6,605 nt of DNA from Bacteroidia bacterium (lineage in GTDB: Bacteria > Bacteroidota > Bacteroidia > Bacteroidales > Azobacteroidaceae), in NCBI GenBank assembly GCA_025999935.1, contig BNXY01000090.1, positions 1 to 6,605 on the forward strand, given 5' to 3'. The translations under genes and the position numbers were made by a program. The notes under the pieces were generated by a model. That model was not told the DNA's origin. It made no database searches and worked only from the letters and a program-made list of their open reading frames with translations. Shown piece by piece: positions 5,745 through 6,605 of the stretch. The stretch's first letter is position 1. Each line of letters begins with the position of its first letter.

Positions 5745-6491
5745 TTACTGAATAATTTTGCAAGTCCTGTCCCATCGGCGTTTCCCGGTATTCATATTTT
5801 TGGATTGCCAAATCAGCGTGGCTTTCCCAACGATATGGTCTTCCGGCACTAAACCCCAATAACGGGAATCGCGAGAATTGAAGGTGTTATCGCCTGCCAT
5901 GAAATAATAATTCATTTTGAATGTGTAATTATTCAAAACGGTTTTGTCCAAATAAATGCTATTCTCTTTGAACTCCATTATTTTATCGGTTTCGTATTCA
6001 ATCAAAGGTTTATAGAGTTGATAATTGGTTGTATCAATAACCAGCTTGTCGTTTGCTTTGGGGAGGTATAGCGAGCCGGAATATTTGTAATTTCCGTTTT
6101 TAACCCGAACGGTATCTCCGGGCAGACCTTTGCAACGTTTCACTAAAAAAACATTTAAATCCGGCTCCAATTTTTCAGGATTGGTATAAGGAAAATTGAA
6201 AACCATCACATCATTCTTTTTTATTTTTCCAAAACCCTTTATCCGGAATGTTTCAAATTTGCCGCCTTTCATGAAATCAAAATTCTTCACGATTCTTGCT
6301 CCATAGACTAATTTGTTTACCAAAATGTAATCGCCCGGAAAGATTGCCGGCTCCATGGAGCCGGTCGGCACTTTGAAAGAAGATAGGACAAAGACACGGA
6401 GAATAATTGCTAAAAGAATGCCTGATATCAGTATTTTGATAGCGAAGAACAAATGCTTTAAGAGGGATTTCCAAGAAATTTTTTGAATCAC
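5745..6491 (-). CDS. lepB: Signal peptidase I (S26 family)
   Basis: The 248-residue membrane-bound serine protease removes signal peptides from exported non-lipoprotein precursors. One membrane anchor lies at about residues 15-36. Box B is SSFKVPTGSMEPAIFPGDY with catalytic Ser45. Box D is VKRCKGLPGDTV, with general-base Lys118. Box E is GDNTFNSRDSRYWGLVP (200-216). All boxes are intact and in order. The start is GTG at 6491. No in-frame ATG exists upstream, the next Met is within box B, and the decayed copy at 1020-1128 has ATG at the equivalent codon. The gene starts 8 nt after the stop of a propeller gene. From memory the main Bacteroidales lepB is longer and sits near dapB, so this shorter copy may be an accessory peptidase, but it could be the only one. 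Confidence 0.94.
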   Translation of the reverse strand: MIQKISWKSLLKHLFFAIKILISGILLAIILRVFVLSSFKVPTGSMEPAIFPGDYILVNKLVYGARIVKNFDFMKGGKFETFRIKGFGKIKKNDVMVFNFPYTNPEKLEPDLNVFLVKRCKGLPGDTVRVKNGNYKYSGSLYLPKANDKLVIDTTNYQLYKPLIEYETDKIMEFKENSIYLDKTVLNNYTFKMNYYFMAGDNTFNSRDSRYWGLVPEDHIVGKATLIWQSKNMNTGKRRWDRTCKIIQ

Positions 6492-6499
6492 AAAGCCAT

Positions 6500-6605
6500 T
6501 TATTTAATATCAAAGTAAATAACTTCCGGATCGGGATTATCCCTTATTGCATAAATACGTTTTTCATCCGGACTGATTTCAATTGCTTTTACTTCACAAT
6601 CCAAG
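6500..6605 (-). CDS. C-terminal end of a third beta-propeller protein, partial
   Basis: Only the last 34 codons and the stop lie inside the window; the 5' end is beyond the right edge. The peptide LDCEVKAIEISPDEKRIYAI...VIYFDIK reads as the last propeller blade. It matches in pattern the end of the protein at 1129-2172 (LDTPICAMDINSKGDIIYAL), so it is most likely a BF3164/TolB-like propeller. 'ISPDEKRIYAI' is the phrase typical of repeated blades in such proteins. The stop TAA overlaps the same TAAATG context seen at 1126-1131, and the signal peptidase GTG follows 8 nt later, indicating a propeller-lepB operon. Confidence 0.75.
   Translation of the reverse strand, partial: LDCEVKAIEISPDEKRIYAIRDNPDPEVIYFDIK

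Noticed and set aside
6277..6513. 78-codon minus-strand frame overlapping the start of lepB
   Set aside because: It is a shifted frame over the lepB N-terminus; the lepB frame carries all catalytic boxes, so this one is a shadow.

Overview
The window looks like a chromosome segment from a member of the Bacteroidales (Bacteroidetes). It is AT-rich with very AT-rich spacers, gene starts have no strong Shine-Dalgarno, and several upstream regions carry Bacteroidetes-type -7 elements (TAnnTTTG). The gene content fits too: GxGPGE beta-propeller lipoproteins of the BF3164/TolB-like type, a DUF5606 protein, a glycine-zipper OmpA lipoprotein, and a short S26 signal peptidase. Genus cannot be told from the sequence. 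Every gene I can support is on the minus strand, so transcription runs from high to low coordinates.

From right to left in transcription order: the C-terminal end of a beta-propeller protein (6500-6605) is followed after 8 nt by a complete signal peptidase I with a GTG start (5745-6491). A 201-nt spacer with two small hairpins separates it from a complete beta-CASP metallo-beta-lactamase RNA nuclease (4143-5543). Next comes a two-gene unit of a DUF5606 protein (start corrected to 4094) and a small acidic protein of unknown function. Then comes an OmpA/glycine-zipper lipoprotein with its own promoter and a strong terminator (2496-2532). After an AT-rich gap comes a second complete beta-propeller lipoprotein (1129-2172). 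The left end holds a third, cut by the window edge (1-735).

The most notable part is 749-1128, between the second and third propeller genes. Directly after the stop codon of the second propeller lies a decayed copy of the signal peptidase gene. It keeps the first nine codons, has lost about 275 nt that encoded the membrane anchor and catalytic serine, and resumes at the box-D lysine region. It shares a 38-nt exact match with the intact gene 5 kb away. Next to it is a 47-codon lipoprotein reading frame that looks like the N-terminus of a longer protein. The pair 'propeller gene then signal peptidase gene' therefore occurs twice, once intact and once broken, which points to duplication of a cassette followed by decay.

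Functionally, the propellers and the OmpA lipoprotein are exported lipid-anchored envelope proteins. The signal peptidase cleaves non-lipoprotein precursors during secretion. The beta-CASP enzyme and the DUF5606 pair are cytoplasmic. No mobile element, CRISPR array, tRNA or rRNA was seen.
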